Assembly: GCF_900182585.1 (NCBI RefSeq)
Contig: NZ_FXTM01000003.1
Coordinates: 1 to 64,000 of the forward strand
Reading direction: 5' to 3'
Source: Balnearium lithotrophicum
GTDB lineage: Bacteria > Aquificota > Aquificia > Desulfurobacteriales > Desulfurobacteriaceae
Length of the DNA: 64,000 bases
Under the pieces are notes generated by a model. The model saw only the letters and a list, made by a program, of their open reading frames with translations. It ran no database searches and was not told where the DNA came from. This document shows positions 1 to 7,814 of this stretch, in pieces; positions within the stretch are counted from its first letter, which is position 1, and each line of letters opens with the position of its first letter. Both the position numbers and the translations under genes were made by a program.

Positions 1-702
1 CTTTTCAAGTTCTTGGAAAAATCGTTTCCCACTCCTGCTGCTTTTTGTAGAATAAACCTTTGCAAAGCCTATTCTGGTGAATTTATCTATTGCTGAAAAC
101 TGGTAGAAGGTTTTTCCGCACCAGTAGAGGTATTTGACATCTATGAGGACTGTTCCGGGTTTATCGGCTCTAAGTCCTCTTCTGGTGCGGTTCTTTTTCC
201 CTATTTGTTTTCTTTTCTTAAAGTTCCATGTGAGTTTTCTGGTTCTTTCTATCAGATTGTTTCTCTTTAAAACTCTGTAGATGGTTGAAGGAGAGACTTT
301 TATGTCGAGGTATTTTTCTATAAAGACTGATATTTTTTCTTTGCTCCAGGTAGGGAATTTTTCTCTTACTGTGATTATGAGGAATTCAAGTTCTGGTTCT
401 ATCTGAGGTTGTCTTACTCTGTGAGGTCTTTTGTTTCTGTCTTTGAGGCCTTCTAAACCGTACTTTTTGTATCTATTTTTCCACTTGTAGAAGGTAGTTG
501 GACTTATTCCGAAGTATCTGCAGGTTAGTCTTGCATTTTGGTGTTTTTCGTAGTGTTGAATCCATTTAAGTCTTTTTCTCACGTTTGGGTCTTTTGTTAG
601 GTCGAGTTTGGTTTTGATTTTCGTTCCTCTTTTGATTGTTTTTTTGAAGGGTGTATTTGATATGTGCAGGGATGCACCTTTGAATTTCTTTAATTGTTTC
701 AT
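1..702 (-). mobile_element. IS481-like transposase (DDE integrase fold), 5' part only
   Basis: An open frame runs from an ATG at 702 down to the window edge (234 codons, no stop), so the C-terminus lies outside. The N-terminal part (about residues 45-100) is a helix-turn-helix region containing FGISPTTFYKWKNRY and GLEGLKDRNKRPHR. Next comes an integrase-like core with DKPGTVLIDVKYLYW and then FSAIDKFTRIGFAKV, which look like the first two acidic residues of a DDE triad; the glutamate would be beyond the edge. The layout fits IS481-type transposases. A strong ribosome binding site, AGGAGGTG, precedes the ATG but overlaps an inverted repeat. No frameshift is seen in the visible part, so the element may be intact. 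The far end and target-site duplication cannot be checked here. Confidence 0.85.
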
Positions 703-888
703 TGGTGGACACCTCCTTTTGTTGGAGTTTAAATCTTATTTTAGGGTGTCCACCTTTTTTCTGAACTTCAGTAACACCTTTTTCGAGTTTAGTAGGTAGT
801 AACTACTATATTTCTCTAATCCTACTTGGTTTCTAAACGTTGTTTTATTAAAGATATCTGCATCTTTTTATGATAGTTAAAATATTTT
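703..888. other. Noncoding stretch at the IS edge
   Basis: Apart from the inverted repeat over the transposase leader, this stretch has no convincing reading frame on either strand. It is AT-rich and should contain the junction between the insertion sequence and host DNA, somewhere after about 755. I could not fix the boundary without the other end of the element. Confidence 0.4.
704..754 (-). promoter_or_regulatory. Inverted repeat over the transposase leader and ribosome binding site
   Basis: GGTGGACACC (704-713) and GGTGTCCACC (745-754) are exact reverse complements, 10 bp each, separated by 31 bases. The inner arm overlaps the Shine-Dalgarno bases of the transposase (AGGAGG, complement of 712-717). 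In RNA the stem would partly hide the ribosome binding site. The outer arm may also belong to the end of the insertion sequence. The regulatory role is inference by analogy with IS elements whose leaders fold only in transcripts that read in from outside. Confidence 0.55.
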
Positions 889-1254
889 TCAGAGTTTTAC
901 TTTGATTGTTATAAATGCAACAAGAGCAACTTCAATAATTGAAGTTGCTGTGGACGATGTACACAGGGGCATCAGTAGAGGATTACCAGAATATAGATAA
1001 CCCAGGGAAGTTAATACTCCAAAAGAAGGAAATATGGTAAGCTTTTTGAATTTACCACCTTTAAAAAACAGAAAAAGAAGAAAAGAAAGGCTGTTAAGAA
1101 TTAGACACCTTAAACTTAAGAGATTTAACTGAAAGTTGGGAAAATATTTGAGATAAAAGAACGGAACTTGAGCAGAAAGGAGAAAAAAGAAGGAGAAGAT
1201 ACCAATTTGCAGTTTATACTTTTCAATCAGTTGCGAAAGCTCCCTCTTTTCCAA
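889..1254 (-). CDS. Possible small multi-pass membrane protein, unknown
   Basis: The frame gives about 121 residues if it starts at TTG 1254, eight bases after GAGG; the only in-frame ATG (1305) lies deeper inside lpxC. Either way it overlaps the 3' end of lpxC by about 30 bases or more. Three to four hydrophobic segments are visible: IGIFSFFFLLSAQVPFFYL, LNLLSLRCLILNSLSFLLFL, LTIFPSFGVLTSLGYLY and TSIIEVALVAFITI. I do not recognise a family. The regular hydrophobic pattern and lysine-rich loops suggest a real protein, but AT-rich DNA can produce such frames by chance, and the start is uncertain. If real it is translated with lpxC and may be an envelope protein. Confidence 0.4.
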   Translation of the reverse strand: MEKRELSQLIEKYKLQIGIFSFFFLLSAQVPFFYLKYFPNFQLNLLSLRCLILNSLSFLLFLFFKGGKFKKLTIFPSFGVLTSLGYLYSGNPLLMPLCTSSTATSIIEVALVAFITIKVKL

Positions 1255-2143
1255 GTAGAAAACCTCTATTTTTAAGAGTTTCCTCCTCAAGCTCAACGAG
1301 TTCATAGAGTTTCTCGCTATAAATTCTCTTTACTAGGGAGGCATTTAGAGCATGTCCCGTTTTATAGGCTGTTATTTTTGCAAGTAGGGGATAACCTAAA
1401 ATGTATAAATCCCCTATTAAATCAAGAGTTTTGTGGGCAACGAATTCGTTTTCTATTCTTAATCCCCCTTCATTAATAATCCCATTGTTGTCTATTACAA
1501 TAGCATTCTCTAAACTACCTCCCTTAGCCAAACCCGCAGCCCTAAGTTTTTCTACCTCATTGTAAAAACAGAACGTCCTTGCTTTTGCAATCTTTTTGAA
1601 GTTCTCAATGCTGTGGGTATATGTAATTCTTTGATACTGTACCTTCTTATAGGAGTGGTTAAAGGAAATTGTATTGTCTATTACGAGTTTATTGTTCGGT
1701 TCTGCGTAAATTCTCTTGTTCTCAAATTCAATTAAAACTTCCTTTCTTAGGAAAGCATACTTTCTCTTCTTTTTAAGCTCCCTAATTCCAGTTTCCTCAA
1801 AGAGGAGAATGTAAGGTGCGGAGCTCCCATCCAAAATTGGAATTTCCTCAGAATCCAAAAACACAAATAGGTTGTCTATTCCAAAGGCAGAAAGTGCAGC
1901 CATAAGGTGCTCAACGGTTTGAACACTAATCTCCCCGTTTGATAAGTTTGTGGCATAGAAGAGTTTTGAGAGGTACACAGGCGATGCTTTAATAGAGGGA
2001 GAACCTTTTATATCTGTTCTAATAAAAACAATTCCTGTATCTGCTGGAGCAGGTGAGAGTTTTACGTTTACTTTCCTTCCCGTATGAAGACCAATTCCGC
2101 TGAACTTGACCTCTTTAGAAATCGTCCTCTGATAAACCTGCAT
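1223..2143 (-). CDS. lpxC: UDP-3-O-acyl-N-acetylglucosamine deacetylase
   Basis: This zinc enzyme makes the committed step of lipid A synthesis, removing the acetyl group from UDP-3-O-acyl-GlcNAc in the cytoplasm. At 306 residues it matches the usual length. Visible hallmarks are FSGIGLHTGRKV near the N-terminus, VEHLMAALSAFGIDN (first zinc histidine), HKTLDLIGDLYILG (second zinc histidine and the aspartate ligand) and GHALN near the C-terminus with the general-acid histidine. ATG 2143 follows GGAGAG. The gene shows that the organism builds an LPS outer membrane. It lies downstream of a radical SAM gene with an 88-base gap and overlaps a possible small membrane ORF at its 3' end. Confidence 0.95.
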   Translation of the reverse strand: MQVYQRTISKEVKFSGIGLHTGRKVNVKLSPAPADTGIVFIRTDIKGSPSIKASPVYLSKLFYATNLSNGEISVQTVEHLMAALSAFGIDNLFVFLDSEEIPILDGSSAPYILLFEETGIRELKKKRKYAFLRKEVLIEFENKRIYAEPNNKLVIDNTISFNHSYKKVQYQRITYTHSIENFKKIAKARTFCFYNEVEKLRAAGLAKGGSLENAIVIDNNGIINEGGLRIENEFVAHKTLDLIGDLYILGYPLLAKITAYKTGHALNASLVKRIYSEKLYELVELEEETLKNRGFLLGKEGAFATD

Positions 2144-2231
2144 TTAACTCTCCAAAGAATTTGGGAAATTATACGGAGAAATAGCCCAATTTCGCTTCCT
2201 AAATCTATTTCTGATTTGCAAAATTGCATTT

Positions 2232-3860
2232 CTACTTACAGAGACCGCACACTTTACAACCGGGGAAACAGGCTGGAGTTGCTTTTCTTTCATAAGTATT
2301 TCGATACTCCCTCCAGAGATACTCTTTGTCAATTCCACTCTCTATGAAGTCCCAGGGAAATACTTCTTCCTTTTCCCTTTCCCTGGTGTAGAGCTCCTCA
2401 AACGGCAGCCCCATTTCCTTTATTACTCTTCTAAAGGGAGCTCTCTCCTTTACGCTCTTAACTGCTGCCTTACCAATTCTTGTATCTCCCCTTGAAATAA
2501 TTGCTTGGAGAACTACTTCCTTTGGTTTCTCGTAAGTCAGTGAAACTCCAGGTAGTTTTCTAACCAACTTTGAAATCTTCTTTAACTTCTTTTCTATAGT
2601 TCCCTTACTGTTCAATCCGTACCACTGAAAGGGGGTGAAGGGCTTTGCAATTACTGGATTAATACTTAGATGAACCTCTCCCCTTTTTCCTTTTTCCTTC
2701 CAAAAGGGAGTAGCTATTTTCACAAACTTCCCTGCCATTTCGGGAATTTTTTCGATATCCTCATCCGTTTCTCCTGGAAGACCTATTAAAAAGTAGAGCT
2801 TTAAATTCTCAGCCCCGCTCTCCAAGCACTTTTCCGCAAACTCAAAGTACCTCTCATCCTTAACCTTTTTATTAATTGAAAATCGAAGTTCCTCAGAACC
2901 GGCCTCAGGAGCAAGGGTTACTGTCTTTTGTCCCGATTCCTTGAGTATTTCAAATATAAATGGAGATGTTGATGAGGCTTTCATAGATGAAAAAGAGGCT
3001 CTCATACTGCACTTTTTCAGTACCTTATAGAGCTCCTCCATTCTTGAATAGTCTGTAACTCCAGCACCTATTAAACCAACTCTACTAACGTATTTTGAAG
3101 CAATCTCTATTTCCCTCTCAACAACACTAATATCCTTTTCCCTGTAGGGAAGTCCCATATAGGAGGCAACACAGAATCTGCACTTTTCTACGCATCCCCT
3201 GTTGAGCTCTATCAGAAACATCTCGTTGAATGTTGTACTTTCTGATATAAAACACGAGTGGGAAGGTGTAATCCTAAAAATTGGAGAACGATAAATTTTT
3301 CTCCTCTCTCCTGAAATTGAAACAACCTTTAGGCCATCGTAGCTGAACGTATAATTCTCACTCAATACTACATTATCAAATTTCTCTAAACTCTCAATAG
3401 AAGGTTTTTCTACTAAAGATTGAAAAACTTCCTCTATACGTCCCTCAGCTTCTCCCAAGTAAACTGCGTCTAAAATGGGCAAGAAGGGGACTGGGTTGTA
3501 GTAAAGGCCTATTCCTCCACCTATTATCAAAGGGGAATTTTTTCTTTTTTCCCTTAATGGCTCAATTTCCCAGTTTAAGAGGAGCTCCACAATCTTAAAA
3601 AGGTGATTTTCATACGTTACTGTAAAGGCAATTACGTCAAACTCTTTAGGATTAAGTTCTAAAAAGTAGGAACTTTCCATTTCTTCAAAAATAAGGTCGC
3701 AGCTTATACCCTCTATTGAATTTAAGAGGGAATAGATTCTGTGGAGGGAAAGGCTTGAAAATCCAACGTTTTCAGCTCCTGGATATACAAGTAAAATCTT
3801 TAAATTTCCCTTTTTGTAGACAAGGTGTTGACATTCACGGACAAGGGTTAACTCTGACAT
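2232..3860 (-). CDS. B12-binding-type radical SAM protein with extra C-terminal cysteines
   Basis: I place the start at ATG 3860 (MSELT), preceded by TTTAGGAG, rather than the ATG 15 bases upstream; this gives 542 residues. The N-terminal part (about 20-170) resembles a cobalamin-binding Rossmann domain (LLVYPGAENVGFSSLSLHR, then IIGGGIGLYYNPVP). The radical SAM core has RGCVEKCRFCVASY, a CX3CX2C iron-sulfur motif, followed by TLAPEAGSEELRFSINKKV and LYFLIGLPGETDED. The last residues, CFPGCKVCGLCK, carry four more cysteines that could bind a second cluster. The whole looks like the YgiQ/TIGR03960-like broad class, whose substrates are mostly unknown. No neighbour suggests a pathway. Confidence 0.8.
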   Translation of the reverse strand: MSELTLVRECQHLVYKKGNLKILLVYPGAENVGFSSLSLHRIYSLLNSIEGISCDLIFEEMESSYFLELNPKEFDVIAFTVTYENHLFKIVELLLNWEIEPLREKRKNSPLIIGGGIGLYYNPVPFLPILDAVYLGEAEGRIEEVFQSLVEKPSIESLEKFDNVVLSENYTFSYDGLKVVSISGERRKIYRSPIFRITPSHSCFISESTTFNEMFLIELNRGCVEKCRFCVASYMGLPYREKDISVVEREIEIASKYVSRVGLIGAGVTDYSRMEELYKVLKKCSMRASFSSMKASSTSPFIFEILKESGQKTVTLAPEAGSEELRFSINKKVKDERYFEFAEKCLESGAENLKLYFLIGLPGETDEDIEKIPEMAGKFVKIATPFWKEKGKRGEVHLSINPVIAKPFTPFQWYGLNSKGTIEKKLKKISKLVRKLPGVSLTYEKPKEVVLQAIISRGDTRIGKAAVKSVKERAPFRRVIKEMGLPFEELYTREREKEEVFPWDFIESGIDKEYLWREYRNTYERKATPACFPGCKVCGLCK

Positions 3861-3910
3861 TAAACTCCTAAACAAGAACTGTTTTCAACAAAAATACTTC
3901 GGAATAAATG

Positions 3911-3935
3911 AAAAAGCCACCCTTTCGGGTGGCCT
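3911..3935 (-). terminator. Rho-independent terminator of hsp20
   Basis: GCCACCC-TTTC-GGGTGGC (3916-3933) forms a perfect 7-bp stem, followed on the minus strand by five U residues (complement of 3911-3915). It sits about 30 bases after the hsp20 stop and upstream of the radical SAM gene, so it separates the two. Confidence 0.85.
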
Positions 3936-3963
3936 ATATTGGAAATTTTAGAGAAAATTCTAA

Positions 3964-4488
3964 TTACTTCTCCTTATTTTCATCTCCTTTATCCTCTTTC
4001 TTCTTCTCTTCCGGCTCTTTAACGATAATCTTAACTTCCTTCCTTGCTGCTTCAGCCTTTGGAAGCCTTATTTCAAGAACTCCCTTATCGTAGTAGGCCT
4101 CAATTCCTTCCTCTTTTACCTCAACAGGTAACGGAATTACTCTTTGGAACTCTCCATAGAAAGTTTCACTGAAGAACACGTTGTCCTTTTCTTCCTTCTG
4201 CTCCTGCTTTTTGACACCACGGATAATTAAGTAGTTCCCTCTAACCTTTACATCAATGCTGTCTTTATCAAGGCCGGGCATTTCAGCCTTTACTACTAAC
4301 TCATCCGGCGTTTCGTACATTTCAATTTTTGGTTCAAAACCTGCTTCAAATCCGGGAAACTCCCTTCCGAATCCTCCAAATCCCCTCATCATTTCAGACA
4401 TCATTCTCTCAATCTCTTGGAAGTGTCTGAACATATCCTCAAAGGGGTCAAACCCTCTCCTACCTCTTCCAAAGAATCCTCCAAACAT
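3964..4488 (-). CDS. hsp20: Small heat shock protein, Hsp20/alpha-crystallin family
   Basis: An ATP-independent holdase that keeps unfolding proteins soluble in the cytoplasm. The start at ATG 4488 is supported by GGAGGGAG just upstream; an upstream TTG has no such site. The N-terminal 55 residues are rich in Gly, Phe, Arg and Met (FGGFFGRGRRGFDPFEDMF), as expected for the flexible oligomerisation arm. The alpha-crystallin domain follows (MYETPDELVVKAEMPGLDK to GVLEIRLPKAEAARKEV), with the conserved A-x-x-x-x-G-V-L-x-I-x-L type ending as Y-DKGVLEIRLPK. The tail is a run of Lys/Glu. It has its own promoter at 4535-4563 and its own terminator, so it is monocistronic. Confidence 0.95.
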   Translation of the reverse strand: MFGGFFGRGRRGFDPFEDMFRHFQEIERMMSEMMRGFGGFGREFPGFEAGFEPKIEMYETPDELVVKAEMPGLDKDSIDVKVRGNYLIIRGVKKQEQKEEKDNVFFSETFYGEFQRVIPLPVEVKEEGIEAYYDKGVLEIRLPKAEAARKEVKIIVKEPEEKKKEDKGDENKEK

Positions 4489-4534
4489 CTCTCCCTCCTT
4501 CAATTAGGTTTTAGTTTAGTTTAAATCTAACTTT

Positions 4535-4563
4535 AAATTAAGTAAAAGTTTTTTATAAGTCAA
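4535..4563 (-). promoter_or_regulatory. Promoter of hsp20
   Basis: Reading the minus strand, TTGACT (4563-4558) is followed after 17 bases by TAATTT (4540-4535), close to a sigma-70 consensus. It starts right after the polX stop codon and gives a leader of roughly 40 bases. No HAIR- or CIRCE-type repeat is evident. Confidence 0.6.
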
Positions 4564-6288
4564 CTATTTGACTCCAAACTTTTTCCTCTTTTCTTTTACA
4601 AATTTTTTGATTTCTCTCAATCCCCCTGCATTGACAACGTCCTTTTTCTCAACCCATCCCCTCCTTGCAGTTCCAACTCCCAACTTTATCATCCACATGT
4701 GGTCTGTATGGTGGGAGTCTGTGCTTATTACAAGTTTTGCTCCAAACTTTACGGCCAACCTACAGTGAGCATCCCTTAAGTCAAGTCTGTTGTAGTAGGA
4801 GTTAACTTCAAGAGCAGTTCCCGTTTCTGCCGCCGTTTTCATTATTTTCTCAATGTCTAAGGGATAGCCGTCCCTCTGGCCTATTATCCTACCCGTAGGA
4901 TGGGCTATCGCATTGACGTAAGGGTTGTTCATTGCCCTTATTATTCTCTCTGTATTATCCTGAGAGAACCTTGAGTGGATGGCTGCAACTACAAAATCCA
5001 ATTCCTTTAAAATCTCGTTGGGATAGTCCAACGAACCGTCGGGGAGTATATCAACCTCTGCACCCTTTAAAACTCTTATCTTTCCCTTGTACTTCTCGTT
5101 TATTTTGTCTATCTCGTAGTTCCTCCTCTCCAAATCCTCCTCTGAAAGCCCGTTGGCAACCTTTAGACTCTTTGAGTGGTCCGTTATTGCTATGTATCTG
5201 TATCCCATCTCAATTGCCTTTTTAACGTAGTCCTCAATGGTTGATGCACCATCAGACCAGTTTGAGTGAATGTGAAGGTCTCCCTTTATCTCACTGTAAT
5301 CAACAAGTTTTGGGAGTCTGTGCTCTAAGGCTGCTTCAATTTCTCCGGTATCCTCCCTTATTTCAGGTGGTGGAGTATCCATTCCTAAAGCGCTGTATAT
5401 TTCCTCTTCCGTCCTTCCAGCAATCTTTTCATTCCCTTTAAAAAGACCATACTCGTTCAGTTTCAACCCCAACTTTAAACAAATTGTCCTTAAGTGAATG
5501 TTGTGAGCTTTTGAGCCTGTAAAGTACTGGAGTGCTGCTCCGTACGATTCGGGTTCTATCACCCTTAAATCAACCTGCTCTCCCTCCTCAACAATAACCG
5601 TGGCCTTCTTTGTTCCCTTCCAGAGAATCTCTTTAACATTTGGAAGGTTAACGAAGGCATCTATTATTTCTAAGTTCTTTCCCGTCGCAAGAATGTCTAT
5701 ATCACCTACCGTCTCCTTCATTCTCCTTGTTGAACCACAGACCGAAATCCTCTCAACGGCCGAATGCTCCTTTAACTGGTCTATGATTTTGTCTGCAATG
5801 AATACTGCAACCCCTAAGAGAATTCTTCCACCACTACTTTCAAGGAGCTCTATTCCCTTTTTAATCTTCTCAACCTTTTTCACTCCAAAACCGGGAAGTT
5901 TCAGTAAATCCCCCCTTTCTATTGCCCTCTTTAAATCCTCAATACTCCTAATTCCCAATTTATCGTAGAGAAGCTTAACCGTTTTAGGACCAACTCCAGG
6001 AATATCCAGTAGTGTGAATACGGTATCCGGAACCTGCTGTTTTAACTTTTCAAATTCCTCTATCTTTCCTGTCCTGAGAAACTCAAGGATTTTTGCCTGT
6101 AACCTCTGGCCTATTCCCGGAAGCTGAGAGAGCTTTCCTTCCTTTGCAAGTACTTCAATATCCTCTGATAAGTCCCTAATTAGCCTTGCTGCATTCCTGT
6201 AAGCCCTTATATGGTAAGGATTATCCCCCATAAATTCAAGAATGTCGGCCCACTTATCAAAAATGTCTGCTAATTCCTTGTTCTTCAC
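4564..6288 (-). CDS. polX: DNA polymerase X / PHP-domain protein
   Basis: A family X polymerase fused to a PHP phosphoesterase, used in base-excision or end repair. At 574 residues it matches bacterial PolX. Helix-hairpin-helix motifs appear early (LPGIGQRLQAKI, IPGVGPKTVKLL, LPGFGVKKVEKI). The nucleotidyltransferase core has GSTRRMKETVGDIDIL with the paired catalytic aspartates, and VDLRVIEPESYGAALQYFTG holds the third. The C-terminal PHP domain shows the metal ligands: GDLHIHSNWSDG, ITDHSKS, GAEVDILPDG, AAIHSR, AHPTGR, EVNSYYNRLD and STDSHHTDHM. Its exonuclease site therefore looks complete. The start is GTG 6288, behind GGAGGGGGG. It is transcribed divergently from the thioesterase gene. 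Confidence 0.95.
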   Translation of the reverse strand: MKNKELADIFDKWADILEFMGDNPYHIRAYRNAARLIRDLSEDIEVLAKEGKLSQLPGIGQRLQAKILEFLRTGKIEEFEKLKQQVPDTVFTLLDIPGVGPKTVKLLYDKLGIRSIEDLKRAIERGDLLKLPGFGVKKVEKIKKGIELLESSGGRILLGVAVFIADKIIDQLKEHSAVERISVCGSTRRMKETVGDIDILATGKNLEIIDAFVNLPNVKEILWKGTKKATVIVEEGEQVDLRVIEPESYGAALQYFTGSKAHNIHLRTICLKLGLKLNEYGLFKGNEKIAGRTEEEIYSALGMDTPPPEIREDTGEIEAALEHRLPKLVDYSEIKGDLHIHSNWSDGASTIEDYVKKAIEMGYRYIAITDHSKSLKVANGLSEEDLERRNYEIDKINEKYKGKIRVLKGAEVDILPDGSLDYPNEILKELDFVVAAIHSRFSQDNTERIIRAMNNPYVNAIAHPTGRIIGQRDGYPLDIEKIMKTAAETGTALEVNSYYNRLDLRDAHCRLAVKFGAKLVISTDSHHTDHMWMIKLGVGTARRGWVEKKDVVNAGGLREIKKFVKEKRKKFGVK

Positions 6289-6319
6289 CTTACCCCCCTC
6301 CTAACACATTTAACTTTAA

Positions 6320-6327
6320 ATTATAAT
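6320..6327. promoter_or_regulatory. Symmetric -10 region between polX and the thioesterase gene
   Basis: ATTATAAT reads as TATAAT on both strands (6322-6327 plus, 6320-6325 minus). On the plus strand the -10 box ends nine bases before the thioesterase ATG, and no Shine-Dalgarno sequence lies between them, which suggests a nearly leaderless message. No good -35 box is visible on either side. Confidence 0.45.
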
Positions 6328-6336
6328 TTTCCCATT

Positions 6337-6747
6337 ATGAGTGAAGGGAAATTAAAAAGGGACAACTTTTGTTTTGTCTGTGGAAAGGAAAATCCAAGGG
6401 GAATGCATCTCTCCTTTGAAAAGAAAGAAGACTGCGTAACTGCAAGATTTTCCCTTCCCAACTACTATCAGGGTTACGAAAACGTTATCCACGGTGGCAT
6501 AATCTCACTCATTCTTGACGAGGCTATGGCCTACCTTCAATCCCTCGAAGAAAGGTTTTTAACGGGAAAAATAACTGTTAAATTCCACTCTCCCCTCTAT
6601 GCGGATGAAGAGGTTGAGGTAAAAGCCTGGATTGAGTCGGACAGGAGGAAATACAAGATAACTAAGGCAGTTATGAAGAAATTGAACGGCAAAACCGTTG
6701 CAGAGGCAGAAGCCCTCATGTTTGTTTTGAAGGAGAGTAAGGAATGA
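6337..6747 (+). CDS. PaaI-type hotdog-fold thioesterase
   Basis: A 136-residue hotdog protein of the PaaI/YiiD-like acyl-CoA thioesterase group. The signature region is NYYQGYENVIHGGIISLILDE, with the His-Gly-Gly turn and the following helix carrying the likely catalytic Asp/Glu. It begins with FCFVCGKENPRGMHLSFE, a two-cysteine motif typical of this subfamily. The acyl-CoA substrate cannot be read from sequence. It opens a plus-strand operon and its stop overlaps the next start by 4 bases. The ATG at 6337 has no ribosome binding site. Confidence 0.85.
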   Translation: MSEGKLKRDNFCFVCGKENPRGMHLSFEKKEDCVTARFSLPNYYQGYENVIHGGIISLILDEAMAYLQSLEERFLTGKITVKFHSPLYADEEVEVKAWIESDRRKYKITKAVMKKLNGKTVAEAEALMFVLKESKE

Positions 6748-7814
6748 GAACAAAGCTCCTGATTTTTCTCGTTTTACTAATACCTGGAATTCTCCATTCT
6801 CAGGAAGTAACCGTTCTTACAGACTCTGCCTCTGTAAGGGAAGTTCCATTCGGAAAAATAGAGAAGACGTTAGATAGGGGAAGTGAGAGGGAACTTGGAA
6901 ATGTACTCCAGTTTTGGGGGAAAATGGAGGACGGTTGGATTAACCTTGACTACTGTAACTATACACTACCCCTTTTAAAAAAAACGGGAGAAATTCAGTT
7001 AGAGTACTCAATAATTTCTGAACCCATAAAGATTGACGGCATTAACTTAAACAGAGGAGATGTTGTCTATTTCTCAGGAAAAGGCGTTTTTTTCATCTTT
7101 AATAATAGAATTTTTCCAATAGGACAGTTTAGATTTAACATTAATAGGGAGGTCTATTCCATTTCTGTTTTAAACAGGAATTCAATCCTGTCCGATGGGG
7201 AAAAGTCTGTTAAAGTTAAGGCAGGTTCGGTTATTTTAAAGGGAGATTCAGGATTTATCTACAAAAACCATTTCTATACTCAATTAATCCCTGTAAAGCC
7301 AAAGGATAATATTGATAAAAGTCAGGTTTTAAAAGAGATAAACAAAGTTATTGATGTTTTTAACAGTGCAAAGCTCTCCTCGCCTTTAGCAGAGAGGTTA
7401 GGCTACTATGCAAAGACTCTTCCGATTAAGAGCTCCGACTTAGAGTTCTTCAACTCCCCAAACGGTTTAGGTGTGAGGGTAAAGATAAAGTATGAGTTCT
7501 TTACGAAGGATGGTTCTCCCATTCTTGGAAGGAAAACGAGGCTCTTTCTCAAAAAGAGTAACTATGAGTTCTGGCGCCACATCTCTGAATCTCTCTTTCA
7601 TTCTGGTGTAAGGAGTTTTGTTGACTTGGAGATTTTTAGGTTTGACGGAAAAAACTCCTTTGAAGACTCTGGATTTGTTGTCTCGAGTTATCATATGTAC
7701 AAGTACGGATACCTGAAGAACTGGAAGTCCTTTTTGGAAAACTCTGAATCAAATCTTAGCGATGATTTGTGGTTCTTTGCAGACGAGGTTTACGAGAGGT
7801 TGGAAAATGATTAG
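6744..7814 (+). CDS. Secreted/periplasmic protein of unknown function
   Basis: A 356-residue protein that starts with a clear signal peptide (MRTKLLIFLVLLIPGILHSQ), likely cleaved after residue 19 or so. The first mature segment, VTVLTDSASVREVPFGKIE, followed by GWINLDYCNY, resembles a bacterial SH3-like repeat (the 'SASVRE...' pattern), suggesting cell-wall or surface attachment. The rest is mostly beta-strand-like without motifs I recognise. Its stop overlaps the yggS start by 8 bases and it shares an operon with metabolic genes, so context gives no clear role. Confidence 0.7.
   Translation: MRTKLLIFLVLLIPGILHSQEVTVLTDSASVREVPFGKIEKTLDRGSERELGNVLQFWGKMEDGWINLDYCNYTLPLLKKTGEIQLEYSIISEPIKIDGINLNRGDVVYFSGKGVFFIFNNRIFPIGQFRFNINREVYSISVLNRNSILSDGEKSVKVKAGSVILKGDSGFIYKNHFYTQLIPVKPKDNIDKSQVLKEINKVIDVFNSAKLSSPLAERLGYYAKTLPIKSSDLEFFNSPNGLGVRVKIKYEFFTKDGSPILGRKTRLFLKKSNYEFWRHISESLFHSGVRSFVDLEIFRFDGKNSFEDSGFVVSSYHMYKYGYLKNWKSFLENSESNLSDDLWFFADEVYERLEND

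Noticed and set aside
608-799. Plus-strand 63-residue frame across the IS leader
   Set aside because: It lies antisense to the transposase start and its inverted repeat, has no ribosome binding site and no domain.
2144-2338. 64-residue minus frame between lpxC and the radical SAM gene
   Set aside because: It overlaps the radical SAM 3' end in another frame and lacks a ribosome binding site or recognisable domain; the 88-base gap itself holds nothing clear.
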